A DNA stretch of 64,000 nt from Roseovarius sp. EL26 (GCF_900327775.1 NZ_OUMZ01000007.1:1041606-1105605), one strand, 5' to 3'; shown: positions 1-9,309, counted from the stretch's first letter. Numbers and translations are program-made. The notes: a model not told the origin generated them from the letters alone.

Positions 1-152
1 GCTATTGCAACCGGATCATGAACCATGAACTCAGGCCATGCTGAGCCACCTACGTTTTGATGTTCATCAAAAAGTTCAGGACGTTCTAATAATGTGAAAA
101 TAGTGTAATTTTTGCTTGCGTGGCGCGCAGCCGAATTGGAATCGGAAGACAT
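1..152 (-). CDS. N-terminal part of an unidentified protein (runs off the window)
   Basis: An open frame starts at an ATG at 152 on the minus strand and stays open to the window edge, giving about 50 residues that begin MSSDSNSAARHASKNY. A clear Shine-Dalgarno sequence (AGGAGA) lies about 7 bases upstream of the ATG, which supports a real gene start. The peptide contains the stretch LLERPELFDEHQ and a Trp-Pro-Glu-Phe motif. It might be the start of a GNAT-type acetyltransferase, but too little is present to assign a function. It is transcribed divergently from the aminopeptidase gene at 436. Confidence 0.6.
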   Translation of the reverse strand, partial: MSSDSNSAARHASKNYTIFTLLERPELFDEHQNVGGSAWPEFMVHDPVAI

Positions 153-262
153 GATTGTTCTCCTGTGAGCATAGTAAAAGATTCAGATTTTGCTCAGTTG
201 AACTTCATGTACCCGGTTATCCTATCCAGTTTTCAGACATTGAATTGCTATCAAATTCCAGT

Positions 263-278
263 TCAAATTGCAATTTGA
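263..278. promoter_or_regulatory. 16-bp perfect palindrome, candidate operator
   Basis: The sequence TCAAATTGCAATTTGA equals its own reverse complement. It lies in the intergenic region between the divergent partial gene ending at 152 and the aminopeptidase gene starting at 436. A dimeric regulator could bind here, but no regulator gene is adjacent and the family cannot be named. Confidence 0.35.
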
Positions 279-435
279 CTTGGTACCTAAGGGTTCAAAG
301 CTGGTATTGAATCGAAACATCAACCATGAGTAAGGCCTTAAATCCTCTGCTAATTTCATACTTCAGCACCATCTCCTCTGGACATTTCTCCAACGCCTCA
401 GCACGGTATCCCCAACACAGACCAAGAGGATCAGC

Positions 436-2238
436 ATGTTCCAAAACTTCCATGACACCGCCAGCCCTCAACAAGGCCCTCCTCGTCTGGCGCAACTCCG
501 CGAAGAGATGGTCAAGGATGGCCTCGGCGGATTCATGATCCCGCGCGCGGATGCCCATCAGGGTGAATATGTCGCGGCCTGTGATGAACGTCTGGCCTAT
601 CTGACCGGCTTTACAGGCTCCGCCGGGTTTTGCATCGCGCTGGCAGACATTGCCGGTATCTTTATTGACGGGCGTTACACCGTACAGGTCAAGATGCAAG
701 TCGATGAGGATCATTTCACCCCCGTCGACTGGCCTGAGAACCTGCCCGCCGATTGGTTGCGCTCGCAAATGCCCAATGGTGGCGTCCTGGGTTACGATCC
801 TCTGCACTACACGCCGTCGCAGATCAAAGCGATTGAGAAAGGGCTTGAAAGCAGCGCCATCAGCCTGAAACCGCATGACAATCTGATTGACCGCATTTGG
901 ACCGATCAGCCCGCACCGCCCCAAGGCAAAGTTTCAGTTTACCCAGATGAATTTGCCGGCGACTCCCACGAAGACAAACGTGCCCGCCTCGCGACTGATC
1001 TCAAAACCGCGGGTCAAGAATCCGCCATTCTCACCCTGCCCGACTCCATCGCATGGCTTTTGAATATCCGGGGGTGTGATATCCCCCGCAATCCCGTGGC
1101 CCATGCCTTTGCCATCCTGCACGACACCGGCCACCTCACGCTCTTTATCGAAGACGCAAAACTTGACGACACGGTTAAAACCCACCTCGGTGCGGACATC
1201 ACCATTCGCCCGCCCCACGCCTTTGGCCCTGCCCTGCGCAGCCTGACCGGTCCTGTGCGATTGGATGACACCAGCGCCCCGCTGTGGATCGTGCAAGAGC
1301 TGGAAGCCTCAGAGGTGCCTTACGCGTTTGCACCCGATCCCTGCGTTCTGCCCAAGGCATGCAAAACTGAGGCCGAGATCAACGCCACCCGGACGGCACA
1401 TCTACGCGATGGTGCGGCGGTCTGTGAATTTTTATGCTGGTTTGACGCACAGCCCCCAGACACAATCTCCGAGATCGACGTGGTCACCAAGATCGAAGGT
1501 TGTCGCGCCGCAACTGGCAAGCTGCTGGATATCAGTTTTGATACCATCGCCGGCACCGGCCCGCATGGGGCAATGTCGCATTACCGGGTCAGCCACAGCT
1601 CAAACCGCACCTTGCAAGACGGCGAATTACTGGTGCTGGATGGCGGCGGGCAATATCTGGATGGCACCACCGACATCACCCGCACATTGCCAGTGGGCAA
1701 AGTCGGTGACGATGAAAAACAGGCTTTTACCCGTGTCCTGCAAGGCATGATCGCCATTTCCCGCCTGCGCTTCCCTGTTGGGCTCGCGGGCCGTGATCTC
1801 GACGCCATTGCGCGTTATCCACTGTGGCTGGTTGATCAGGACTACAATCACGGTACTGGCCACGGCGTCGGTGTGCATCTTTGCGTGCACGAAGGGCCAC
1901 AACGTCTGTCCAAGGTTAGCCATGTCCCGTTTGAACCCGGTATGATCGTCTCAAATGAGCCGGGCTATTACCGCGAGGGTGCCTTTGGCATCCGCATCGA
2001 AAACCTGGTGGTGGTCACAGCCGCCGATCTGCTGCCCGGCGGCGATCAAACCGGCAAGCTGTGTTTTGAGACACTTAATTTTGTGCCCATCGACAAGCGA
2101 CTGATCAAAGTAGAAATGCTCAGCGGGCCCGAGCGGGACTGGCTCAACGCATACCACCGCACCTGCCGCGACAAGATCACGCCTCTGCTGGACCAAGAAA
2201 CTCAGCTATGGCTGGAACAAGCGACCCAGCCCGTGTAA
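436..2238 (+). CDS. Xaa-Pro aminopeptidase (M24B family)
   Basis: This 600-residue protein is a cytoplasmic metallopeptidase that removes N-terminal residues preceding proline. Two creatinase-like N-terminal domains (about residues 20-320) precede a C-terminal pita-bread catalytic domain. Metal-ligand motifs of the family are visible: LLVLDGGGQYLDGTTDITRT gives the two aspartates, HGTGHGVG gives the histidine, and SNEPGYY and GIRIENLV give the two glutamates. The length matches the long, eukaryote-like three-domain aminopeptidase P common in Rhodobacterales. The chosen ATG has AGAGGA 5 bases upstream. An overlapping frame starting at 326 is a shadow. Confidence 0.95.
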   Translation: MFQNFHDTASPQQGPPRLAQLREEMVKDGLGGFMIPRADAHQGEYVAACDERLAYLTGFTGSAGFCIALADIAGIFIDGRYTVQVKMQVDEDHFTPVDWPENLPADWLRSQMPNGGVLGYDPLHYTPSQIKAIEKGLESSAISLKPHDNLIDRIWTDQPAPPQGKVSVYPDEFAGDSHEDKRARLATDLKTAGQESAILTLPDSIAWLLNIRGCDIPRNPVAHAFAILHDTGHLTLFIEDAKLDDTVKTHLGADITIRPPHAFGPALRSLTGPVRLDDTSAPLWIVQELEASEVPYAFAPDPCVLPKACKTEAEINATRTAHLRDGAAVCEFLCWFDAQPPDTISEIDVVTKIEGCRAATGKLLDISFDTIAGTGPHGAMSHYRVSHSSNRTLQDGELLVLDGGGQYLDGTTDITRTLPVGKVGDDEKQAFTRVLQGMIAISRLRFPVGLAGRDLDAIARYPLWLVDQDYNHGTGHGVGVHLCVHEGPQRLSKVSHVPFEPGMIVSNEPGYYREGAFGIRIENLVVVTAADLLPGGDQTGKLCFETLNFVPIDKRLIKVEMLSGPERDWLNAYHRTCRDKITPLLDQETQLWLEQATQPV

Positions 2239-2294
2239 TACAGTTCTGTTACAAAAAACGGCGATAATAAATAAGACCAACAAAGGGAATGAAC

Positions 2295-2636
2295 ATGTCA
2301 GAGATCACGATCAGAAAAGCAGCAGGCACATGGACCGTCCGCGCAGGTGGTGCCGTTCTGGCAGAAAGCAAAAACGCGCTTGAGCTGTCTGAGGCTGGCC
2401 ATGACGATGTGATTTACTTCCCGCGCTCTGATATCGCCATGGCGTTTCTTGATGACAGCGAACGCACCAGCTTTTGCCCACGCAAAGGCGATGCCAGCTA
2501 TTATTCCATCGTCACCAAAAGCAAAACCATAGACAACGCCGGTTGGAGCTACGAGGCCCCAACTGACGCAGCAGAGCCGATCAAAGGTCATTTGGCGTTC
2601 TATTCCAATGACGACGTAACGGTTGAACGGGTCTAA
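2295..2636 (+). CDS. DUF427 domain protein
   Basis: This small soluble protein of about 113 residues matches the DUF427 family (PF04248), a compact beta fold of unknown biochemical role. Typical features are an N-terminal strand containing GTWTVRAGGAVLAES, the FPRSDIAMAFL segment, a central Cys-Pro-x-Lys-Gly-Asp-Ala motif and the closing HLAFYSNDDVTVE. The ATG at 2295 is preferred over the one at 2289, because AAAGGG at 2282-2287 is properly spaced only from 2295. It lies 56 bases after the aminopeptidase gene and 9 bases before the FAD oxidoreductase gene, so the three may be cotranscribed. Confidence 0.85.
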   Translation: MSEITIRKAAGTWTVRAGGAVLAESKNALELSEAGHDDVIYFPRSDIAMAFLDDSERTSFCPRKGDASYYSIVTKSKTIDNAGWSYEAPTDAAEPIKGHLAFYSNDDVTVERV

Positions 2637-2645
2637 CCCCCACCC

Positions 2646-3950
2646 ATGAACGAACGTATCGAACACACTGATGTTCTGGTCATTGGCGGCGGCACCGCCG
2701 GCTTTGGCGCGGCTGTTGCCGCCGGGCGCCAAAGTCTGGATGTCACCTTGCTTGAAGCCACCAGCAAAGTCGGTGGTGTCATGGCCTTTTGCCCCGGCAT
2801 GCCTTGGGGCGCGGCCTATCCAGTAGGCCGGATCATCGGTGGATTAATGCAGGAACTGACCGAGCGGCTAGAGGCCATGACGCCTCCCGCTGCGGAAAAA
2901 CGCCCCTGTACGCTTGAGAATTTCGGGCCTGAGATCATCTATGACCACGACATCGCCACCCTGACGATGTTCGAAATGCTCGAAGAGGCTGGCGTCAAAA
3001 CCCGCCTGAATGCGGCCGCCTCCGCCCCTGACATGTCAGGCAACCAGATCGCCGCAGTCCAATGCTATGATCGCAACGGACCGTTTACCATCGAGCCCAA
3101 AATCGTGATCGATTGCTCCGGGGATGGCGACATTTCCGCCAAGGCGGGCGTGCCTTACACGCTGGGTGACGCTAGCGGCAACATGATGGGCGTGACGATT
3201 TCATTTATGATGATTGGCGTCGATTGGGGCCGCGCTTTTTCAGATCCTGACCCATATTTCACAAAATATGCCAGTACAGGCATCGCCGAGGGGCGTCTGC
3301 ACCCTGATCTGTCCCAGCTTTACCTGATGAAAGCCTTTCACAAGGGGAACGTGTTTTGCAACTCGGTCCACATTCGCGGCGTTGATGGCACCGATCCGGT
3401 CGCCGTCGGCAAGGCCGCACAAGAAGGTCGCCGCCGCTGCCATCAACTTGCACAATTTCTGCGATCTGATGTGCCGGGGTTCGAGAATGCCCATATGTCA
3501 ATGCTTTCACCCACCGTCGGTGTCCGCGAAACCCGCAAGCTCGAAGCGATTTACCGCATCACGGCACAAGACCTCGCCCGCGCCCGCAAGTTCGAAGACG
3601 GCATCGTCTGCTGCGACAACCCGATCGATGACGTCATGCGCGGTGACGATGACATGACCCACGAGGCCATCGTTGATTACGGCTCCTATTATACCATTCC
3701 CTTCCGCTCCCTTGTCCCTGAGGCCATCACCAACCTGATGTTCGCCGGTCGCATCATCTGCGCTGACCCAGTAGCCTTTGCCTCAGTGCGCGGCATGCCG
3801 CAATGCATCGCCATGGGCCAAGCCACCGGCACCGCTGCAGCACAGGCTATCTCTGAAAACCACACGGTTCAAAACGTCGACACCCAAGACCTGATCGCTG
3901 CCCTGACAAAACAAGGTATCAACGGCCTTGGGCAATCTCGCCTGAATTAA
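2646..3950 (+). CDS. FAD-dependent oxidoreductase (FAD_oxidored family)
   Basis: The 434-residue protein opens with a Rossmann dinucleotide-binding motif, VLVIGGGTAGFGAAVAAGR (residues 10-28), followed by LLEATSKVGG. A second glycine-rich segment (VIDCSGDGDISAKAG) and a C-terminal FAGRIICAD...RGMPQCIAMGQATGTAA region are typical of the PF12831 family of FAD oxidoreductases. The substrate cannot be told from sequence. The gene starts 9 bases after the DUF427 gene with no obvious Shine-Dalgarno sequence, suggesting coupled translation. A hairpin-containing 124-base gap separates it from the convergent ClC gene. Confidence 0.88.
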   Translation: MNERIEHTDVLVIGGGTAGFGAAVAAGRQSLDVTLLEATSKVGGVMAFCPGMPWGAAYPVGRIIGGLMQELTERLEAMTPPAAEKRPCTLENFGPEIIYDHDIATLTMFEMLEEAGVKTRLNAAASAPDMSGNQIAAVQCYDRNGPFTIEPKIVIDCSGDGDISAKAGVPYTLGDASGNMMGVTISFMMIGVDWGRAFSDPDPYFTKYASTGIAEGRLHPDLSQLYLMKAFHKGNVFCNSVHIRGVDGTDPVAVGKAAQEGRRRCHQLAQFLRSDVPGFENAHMSMLSPTVGVRETRKLEAIYRITAQDLARARKFEDGIVCCDNPIDDVMRGDDDMTHEAIVDYGSYYTIPFRSLVPEAITNLMFAGRIICADPVAFASVRGMPQCIAMGQATGTAAAQAISENHTVQNVDTQDLIAALTKQGINGLGQSRLN

Positions 3951-4074
3951 CCCGTTGATCCGTTCATTTCATCTGACCATAAATATCTCCGGCGGAGACA
4001 TGCCCGAGGCGGAGGCCAGAGGTCGACAACGAGACATACTGCGCGCCGCAGGCGCACATCTTAACGGGACAAAC

Positions 4075-5766
4075 TTACCGGTGCTCTTCTGCTGACACCT
4101 CAGCCAACGACCGGTTGAACGCCCACAGTGCGTCGACCTGATGCAAAGTGCCCCATAATTCTGCCGCTTCGCCCTCTCCGGCCAAGGTCACAACCGGAAT
4201 GTACGAAACATTGCTGCGTTCAAATATTGGCATGGCCGACTCCAAAGTGGCATTGCCATCGATGTAAATCCCATCCTCGATCAACCCCCAACAGGCCTCC
4301 TCGGTTGGGCTTGTGTCTGTTCCCAGTGGCCGCATCAGTTTGGCCACACGGTGCATCGCCAGCAAATAGGCCTGAGGTCCGGCAGCCAGATGCACGCCAC
4401 GTCGTTCCAACTGTGTCAGGAAAAACGACCGTTCAACCAATCGCGATGCCAGTGCGGTTGACATCGACACCGCCACCAGCACCGCAAGCCCGGTCTGCCA
4501 GTCTCCGGTCAGCTCAAACACAATCAGCGTTGTAGAAATTGGCGCACCAAGAACAGCCGCTGCCACAGCCCCCAACCCCGCAAGCGCATAGAGCGTGTGT
4601 GATCCCGATACTTGTGGAAAAATCGCTGTTGCGATCAAACCAAAGGCTAGTCCGGTCAGCGCACCAATCATCAACGAGGGCGAAAACACACCACCCCCCA
4701 TGCGCCCACCGATGGTAATGGCCACAGCCAACACCTTAAGCACAGTGAACACGATCGCCTCCCACAGCAACAACTCACCCGTCAATGCCGCCGAGGTAGT
4801 TTCATAGCCAACCCCAATGATATGCGGAAACCAAATCGCGAGGACCCCAAGCATTAGCCCCGCAATTGTTGGGCGCAGCCAGCGTGGCAATCGCAAACGG
4901 TCTTGCACGCGGCTGGCCAGGTCATCGGCAAAGAAAATCGAATGCATCAACGCCGTGGCCACCAGACCGCAGAGCAAACCCAACAACAAGAACGCTGGCA
5001 GCTCGACGTAGAATTCCAACGTATTTGCCAAAGGCAAAGCATATTCGGCAGTTTCGTCAAATTCGATCCGGTTGATGATCGTGCCGGCCACACTGGCAAT
5101 TGCGATGGGCGCAAAGGCGTGCACTGCAAAGTGACGCAACACCACCTCAAGCGCGAATAGCGCCCCGGCAATCGGCGCATTGAATGAGGCCGACACCGCC
5201 GCCGCTACTGCGCAGCCCAACAAATCACGGCTAGTGATACCACTGGCCGCGATTTTATCACTGACCCAGGTCGAAATCATCCCCGCCATATGCACCACCG
5301 GGCCTTCTCGCCCGCTGGACCCGCCAGTTCCCAACGTCACCAAAGAGGCCAGCGCTGATCCAAGACCTGCTTTTGTCTCAACCCGGCCATCATTTATGGC
5401 GGCCCCTTCGATCACGTCAGCAACGGACCGCACCCGCGCATCCGGGGTCAGCTTGTGCAATATTATCCCAACAACAAAACCACCCACCATTGGCACCAAA
5501 AGAATCCAATACCAAGGAAGTTCCAGCGCAAAGCTATGCAACCGGTGTACGTCATCTGTTCCATAAAAAAAACGCTGTAATGCATTGATAGACTTTCGAA
5601 AAAACAACGCGGCACTACCCGCTGCAATACCAATTATTAGGGCAATAACCCAAAATTGAAACTGACTGGGGCCTCGCTGGCGCAGCGTTTTCCAAGCCGT
5701 GCGCAAACCAGCACGCGCCTCTTGCGCTTTGTCGCGCAACAGCGCACGTACCTCAGAATCCTGCAT
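4075..5766 (-). CDS. ClC-family chloride channel or H+/Cl- antiporter
   Basis: This 563-residue integral membrane protein carries the ClC signature GSSGREGPVVHM, in which the glutamate is the gating residue used for proton coupling, and a later GGRMGGGVFSPSL selectivity segment. Hydrophobic helices run from about residue 36 to 440. The last 120 residues are soluble and contain a CBS-like stretch (LESAMPIFERSNVSYIPVV). The N-terminal 35 residues are charged and cytoplasmic. Transported anion and direction of flux are not evident. It is divergent from the GlcD-type oxidase gene and convergent with the FAD oxidoreductase gene. Confidence 0.93.
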   Translation of the reverse strand: MQDSEVRALLRDKAQEARAGLRTAWKTLRQRGPSQFQFWVIALIIGIAAGSAALFFRKSINALQRFFYGTDDVHRLHSFALELPWYWILLVPMVGGFVVGIILHKLTPDARVRSVADVIEGAAINDGRVETKAGLGSALASLVTLGTGGSSGREGPVVHMAGMISTWVSDKIAASGITSRDLLGCAVAAAVSASFNAPIAGALFALEVVLRHFAVHAFAPIAIASVAGTIINRIEFDETAEYALPLANTLEFYVELPAFLLLGLLCGLVATALMHSIFFADDLASRVQDRLRLPRWLRPTIAGLMLGVLAIWFPHIIGVGYETTSAALTGELLLWEAIVFTVLKVLAVAITIGGRMGGGVFSPSLMIGALTGLAFGLIATAIFPQVSGSHTLYALAGLGAVAAAVLGAPISTTLIVFELTGDWQTGLAVLVAVSMSTALASRLVERSFFLTQLERRGVHLAAGPQAYLLAMHRVAKLMRPLGTDTSPTEEACWGLIEDGIYIDGNATLESAMPIFERSNVSYIPVVTLAGEGEAAELWGTLHQVDALWAFNRSLAEVSAEEHR

Positions 5767-5862
5767 ACCATATCTGCCCAGTTGAATCGCGGATCAAAGC
5801 GCCCTTTCCTGTTCCACAGTATACACTTAAACTGCGCAGGTCATCCAAACGAAAGGCAGGAT

Positions 5863-7242
5863 ATGGAACTTCAGGCCGCGATTGTCGAATTAACCTCATT
5901 ATTAGGGCAACGCCTCAGCCTGTCCACGTCTGATCTGGATATTCACGGCAGAAGTGAGACCCATTTCCCGCTCTCGCCGCCAGATGCCGTGGCCTATCCG
6001 GCAACCACCGATGAAGTTGCACAAATCACTCGCATTTGTGCCCGCCATCATTGCCCGATTGTGGCTTGGGGCGTTGGCACCTCACTCGAAGGGCAAACTC
6101 AGATCATCTCAGGTGGGGTTTGCGTGGATTTTTCACAAATGAACGCCATCCTAGCCGTCCACCCCGAGAACATGAGCGTCACCATTCAGCCCGGTGTTAC
6201 CCGCGAGGCCCTCAACGAAGAGCTACGCGCCACAGGTCTGTTTTTCCCGGTCGACCCCGGTGCCAATGCCACGTTGGGCGGCATGGCCTCCACCCGCGCC
6301 TCCGGCACCACGGCGGTCCGGTATGGCACCATGCGCGACAATGTGCAGGCGCTTGAGGTGGTCACCGCAAACGGAGAAATCATCCGCACCGGCACCAAAG
6401 CCCGTAAATCCTCCTCTGGTTACGACCTCACTGCCTTGTTTGTCGGAGCCGAAGGCACCTTGGGTCTGATCACCGAGCTCACCCTGCGCCTTCACGGCCA
6501 ACCCGAGGCGATATCGGGCGCCGTCTGCGCTTTTCCCACGGTCTTGGACGCGGTGAACGCGGTGACGGAAACCATCCAGATGGGCCTGCCCATGGCCCGA
6601 ATTGAGCTGATGGACACTTATTCAGTACGTGCCGTGAACGCTTATTCCCAGATGAACCTGCCCGAGCAGCCGCATTTACTGGTGGAATTTCACGGCTCAA
6701 ACAGTGCCGTGGATGAACAAGCCACGCTGTTTGGCGACATTGCCGCAGATCACAGCGGCGCAGGTTTCCAATGGGCCAAGCAAGAGGAAGACCGCCGCGC
6801 CCTTTGGGCCATGCGGCACAGTGCCTATCACGCAATTCTGGCCACTCGCCCCGGCGCACAGGCCTTAGTAACTGATGTCTGCGTGCCAATCTCGCGCCTA
6901 TCCGAGACGATCAACGCCGCCCGCCATGATCTGGCAGAGCTGGGTTATGAAACAGCCCCCATATTGGGCCATGTTGGCGATGGCAATTTTCACGCCACTC
7001 TGCTGTTTGATGAGGGCGACACAGACGCACAAGAACGCGCAGTTAAAGCCTCTCATCGCTTGGTAGAACGCGCACTTGAATTCGACGGTACCGCCACTGG
7101 TGAACATGGCATCGGTCTGGGCAAACAAAAATACATGGCGCAAGAACATGGCGCCGCTTGGGGTGTGATGGGCATGATCAAACAAACACTTGATCCCAAA
7201 AACATCATGAACCCAGGCAAACTGGTGCCGTCAAGGAATTAA
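5863..7242 (+). CDS. FAD-linked oxidase, GlcD/D-lactate dehydrogenase type
   Basis: The 459-residue product fits the VAO/PCMH flavoprotein family that oxidises 2-hydroxy acids such as glycolate or D-lactate. An FAD_binding_4 domain (about residues 40-180) has the WGVGTSLEGQ motif and the segment GGMASTRASGTTAVRYG. The C-terminal FAD-oxidase domain has GHVGDGNFH, whose histidines are metal ligands in this family, and TGEHGIGLGK. The ATG at 5863 gives the expected N terminus (MELQAAIVEL). Upstream codons in the same frame overlap the start of the divergent ClC gene and are not plausible. A weak AGGCAGG precedes the start. No glcE or glcF partners are nearby, so a single-subunit D-lactate dehydrogenase is most likely. 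Confidence 0.9.
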   Translation: MELQAAIVELTSLLGQRLSLSTSDLDIHGRSETHFPLSPPDAVAYPATTDEVAQITRICARHHCPIVAWGVGTSLEGQTQIISGGVCVDFSQMNAILAVHPENMSVTIQPGVTREALNEELRATGLFFPVDPGANATLGGMASTRASGTTAVRYGTMRDNVQALEVVTANGEIIRTGTKARKSSSGYDLTALFVGAEGTLGLITELTLRLHGQPEAISGAVCAFPTVLDAVNAVTETIQMGLPMARIELMDTYSVRAVNAYSQMNLPEQPHLLVEFHGSNSAVDEQATLFGDIAADHSGAGFQWAKQEEDRRALWAMRHSAYHAILATRPGAQALVTDVCVPISRLSETINAARHDLAELGYETAPILGHVGDGNFHATLLFDEGDTDAQERAVKASHRLVERALEFDGTATGEHGIGLGKQKYMAQEHGAAWGVMGMIKQTLDPKNIMNPGKLVPSRN

Positions 7243-7564
7243 TGAATTTGGTGGAGGTTTCGAAAAGGCTTTACAGCCGACCTGTGCCTTTCACCAAGAT
7301 GCCTAATAACCTTGCAGGTAGACCAGAGTAATCTATCCCGCGTTCCCCAGTGAAACTCACGAAATTTCCCTAGTTCCGAGCGCAATTGCCGGCACCTTGC
7401 ACTGCGCACTCATGGCATCCTGAATAGCATCGGCAACCAAATTCGCCTCTAGGCTATTTCCAAAGTAATAAGGCATATCATCCCATCTCTTTTGCCATAA
7501 TATGATCACGGCCTGTGGGCTGCCCCAGCTTCACAATGGTTAATAAATATTGGTTCAAACCAAT
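7243..7564. other. Intergenic region without a convincing gene
   Basis: This 322-base gap separates the convergent oxidase and DMT transporter genes. The only open frame of note is a 39-codon minus-strand frame at 7357-7476 beginning MPYYFGNSLEANL. It has no clear ribosome binding site and no recognisable relatives. It could be a remnant of something longer. Nothing else is evident. Confidence 0.4.
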
Positions 7565-8455
7565 TTAGGCGATTACAATTATGCCCATGCCCAACACCGC
7601 AAGCGTCGCCCCCAACATCGCCAAAATGCCCGGCGGCGTGCCTTCTTTTATCCAGATCACAAATAACACCAACACAGGCGACAAAGACCCAAGCACGGCA
7701 ACAACGCCCGCATGATAATGGGCAAAGGCATAAAGCAGCAAAGACGATGACACCGCATAGCCAATAACGCCCGGCACAATAGTTTGACACACCAACTGGG
7801 GTGTCATTTCAGCCTGCGGTCGGAAGATCTGTGCCGGCCAGAGCCCGACAACAGATATGATCAAGGCTGCACCAAGCAACCGAATGGCCGAGGCTGCCAG
7901 CGGTTCCGTCCCTGCTTGCATAGCCGGTTTCATAATCAAGAACCCCATGCCCTGACAGGCCGTTGCCACAAGCCCCAACACGATCACCGACATTATAGAA
8001 CCAGTAAGATGATCGGTTTCCCCGACCTCATCACTGCCATATTGGATTGCAAGAAATACTCCGCATAGAACAACGGCCGCTCCCAACAGGTCGCTGTATT
8101 CGATCGCCTCCCCCAGCCAGAGGTAGGCCATGATCATCACAAATACACCTTTGAACGTCAGTAGCAGCTCTGTCCGTCGGGGGCCGCCACGCCGCAGGCA
8201 TTCGATCATCGCCAGATTGCCCAAAATGATACCAAAACAAATGCTGACGACAAAAGCAGGCCAATACGCCCAAGCCACACTGTGCCAAAGGCCAAAGACG
8301 GTGCAAATCACCGCCAGCAGCGCGGCGCAGACAATCAGCTGTATCCGGGTAAATTCAAACGCGCCAAGCGCCCGTGCCGGGGCCTGCGCAAGAACAATCC
8401 CAACCGCCCAGCCGGTGGATGCCCCAACAGCCGCGCACAATGGCAAAATAAACAT
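7565..8455 (-). CDS. DMT-superfamily (EamA) transporter
   Basis: The 296-residue protein is almost entirely hydrophobic with about ten predicted transmembrane segments in two repeats of five, the layout of EamA drug/metabolite transporters. The first repeat ends in a segment like LGEAIEYSDLLGAAVVLCGVFLA. The second ends in EGTPPGILAMLGATLAVLGM, matching the usual paired EamA pattern. It is an inner-membrane permease, probably an exporter of a metabolite or amino acid derivative. It is divergent from an HxlR regulator whose promoter region carries paired TAGCAA elements, so control by that regulator is likely. Confidence 0.9.
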   Translation of the reverse strand: MFILPLCAAVGASTGWAVGIVLAQAPARALGAFEFTRIQLIVCAALLAVICTVFGLWHSVAWAYWPAFVVSICFGIILGNLAMIECLRRGGPRRTELLLTFKGVFVMIMAYLWLGEAIEYSDLLGAAVVLCGVFLAIQYGSDEVGETDHLTGSIMSVIVLGLVATACQGMGFLIMKPAMQAGTEPLAASAIRLLGAALIISVVGLWPAQIFRPQAEMTPQLVCQTIVPGVIGYAVSSSLLLYAFAHYHAGVVAVLGSLSPVLVLFVIWIKEGTPPGILAMLGATLAVLGMGIIVIA

Positions 8456-8487
8456 GACATGGCCCCTCGGATCCGCTACATATTTGA

Positions 8488-8518
8488 TAGCAATAATTTG
8501 CTACACAAAAGATAGCAA
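8488..8518. promoter_or_regulatory. Candidate HxlR operator: TAGCAA-N4-TTGCTA plus a third half-site
   Basis: Positions 8488-8503 form an inverted repeat with perfect 6-base arms (TAGCAA, spacer TAAT, TTGCTA). A further TAGCAA lies at 8513-8518, just before the HxlR start codon. The elements occupy the 72-base divergent promoter region between the DMT transporter and the HxlR gene, a typical place for an HxlR-type dimer to regulate both genes. Confidence 0.5.
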
Positions 8519-8527
8519 GAGGATATG

Positions 8528-8875
8528 ATGCCCCAAACCACCCCTCTCCCCGGCGCACCTGTACGCGGGTCAAAATCCGGAAAACCGATCATGGCACTGT
8601 TTGACCTGCTTGGTCGAAGTTGGGCTTTAGGAATACTTTGGCAGCTTTCTGCAGGTCCGCTGACATTTCGTCAGCTACAGGACAAATGCGAATCTGTGTC
8701 CCCCACCGTGCTGAACAAACGCCTCAAAGAATTGCGCGAAAGTCAGTTTATTGAACGTGGTTCAGAGGGGTATCAACTTTCACCAACGGGTGTTGATTTG
8801 TTTCATCTGCTGAAACCCTTTGGCCCGTTCGCCAGACATTGGGCCGATAAGTTGCAACTTACGATCGCGATGTAA
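8528..8875 (+). CDS. HxlR-family winged-helix transcriptional regulator
   Basis: About 115 residues, the usual size for HxlR regulators. The winged helix-turn-helix spans roughly residues 22-100: LLGRSWALGILWQL, then GPLTFRQLQDKCESVSPTVLNKRLKELRE as the recognition region, then the wing YQLSPTGVDLF. It is expected to bind DNA as a dimer. It is divergent from the DMT transporter and probably controls it. Two adjacent ATG codons occur at 8525 and 8528; the second is better spaced from AAGAGGAT. Its ligand is unknown. Confidence 0.88.
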   Translation: MPQTTPLPGAPVRGSKSGKPIMALFDLLGRSWALGILWQLSAGPLTFRQLQDKCESVSPTVLNKRLKELRESQFIERGSEGYQLSPTGVDLFHLLKPFGPFARHWADKLQLTIAM

Positions 8876-8896
8876 CGACACCCGCAATCTACGATA

Positions 8897-9130
8897 TCAG
8901 ACACCAACCGTAAGGTTTTGCAGATATTCCATAAGTTTAGTGGTCAAAGCAGCTACGCCCCCCTCAACACCAGAGAATGCTGCAGCAATCAAGCCAACGA
9001 TCATCGCGGTCAAAACCACCCAATCAACACTTACTGCGCCATCTTGGTTCTGCCATAATTGTTTGAAGTATCTTGCCATATACCGCCCCAACCACGTTAC
9101 CATCCACCCCATAAGCAGGGTGCATAACAC
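8897..9130 (-). CDS. Flp/Fap-type pilin-like small membrane protein
   Basis: The 77-residue protein contains the segment DGAVSVDWVVLTAMIVGL followed by a hydrophobic helix, which is the pattern of Flp pilin-like proteins widespread in Rhodobacterales. The acidic residue preceding the hydrophobic helix is an Asp where many type IV pilins have Glu. A strong AAGGAGG lies about 5 bases before a GTG at 9130, so GTG is taken as the start; an ATG at 9112 is an alternative. There are no tad secretion genes nearby, so it stands alone. Assembly into a pilus is not shown. Confidence 0.75.
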   Translation of the reverse strand: MLCTLLMGWMVTWLGRYMARYFKQLWQNQDGAVSVDWVVLTAMIVGLIAAAFSGVEGGVAALTTKLMEYLQNLTVGV

Positions 9131-9309
9131 GCTCCCTCCTTAAAGCAAAAGGCCTTATTAATTTACAACTCATGATTGTCAAGCATGGCTATTGTGTGGC
9201 TACCTTCTGAATAATTCATACAATCCAGTATTGCGCGATCAAGCCGCCCACAAATAGAATGATCCAGCACACCAAAGAGCATCAAAATCAATGGTATGAT
9301 ATTCGCGTA

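Noticed and set aside
326..538. 70-codon frame overlapping the aminopeptidase start
   Set aside because: It overlaps the well-supported aminopeptidase gene in another frame and has no family match.
3951..4074. Hairpin with TCTCC/GGAGA arms between the FAD oxidoreductase and ClC genes
   Set aside because: The stem is only five bases with no T run; it may be a common intergenic element of this group but cannot be called a terminator.
7357..7476. 39-codon minus-strand frame as an IS3-type transposase remnant
   Set aside because: A faint resemblance to transposase helices is too weak to report as a feature.
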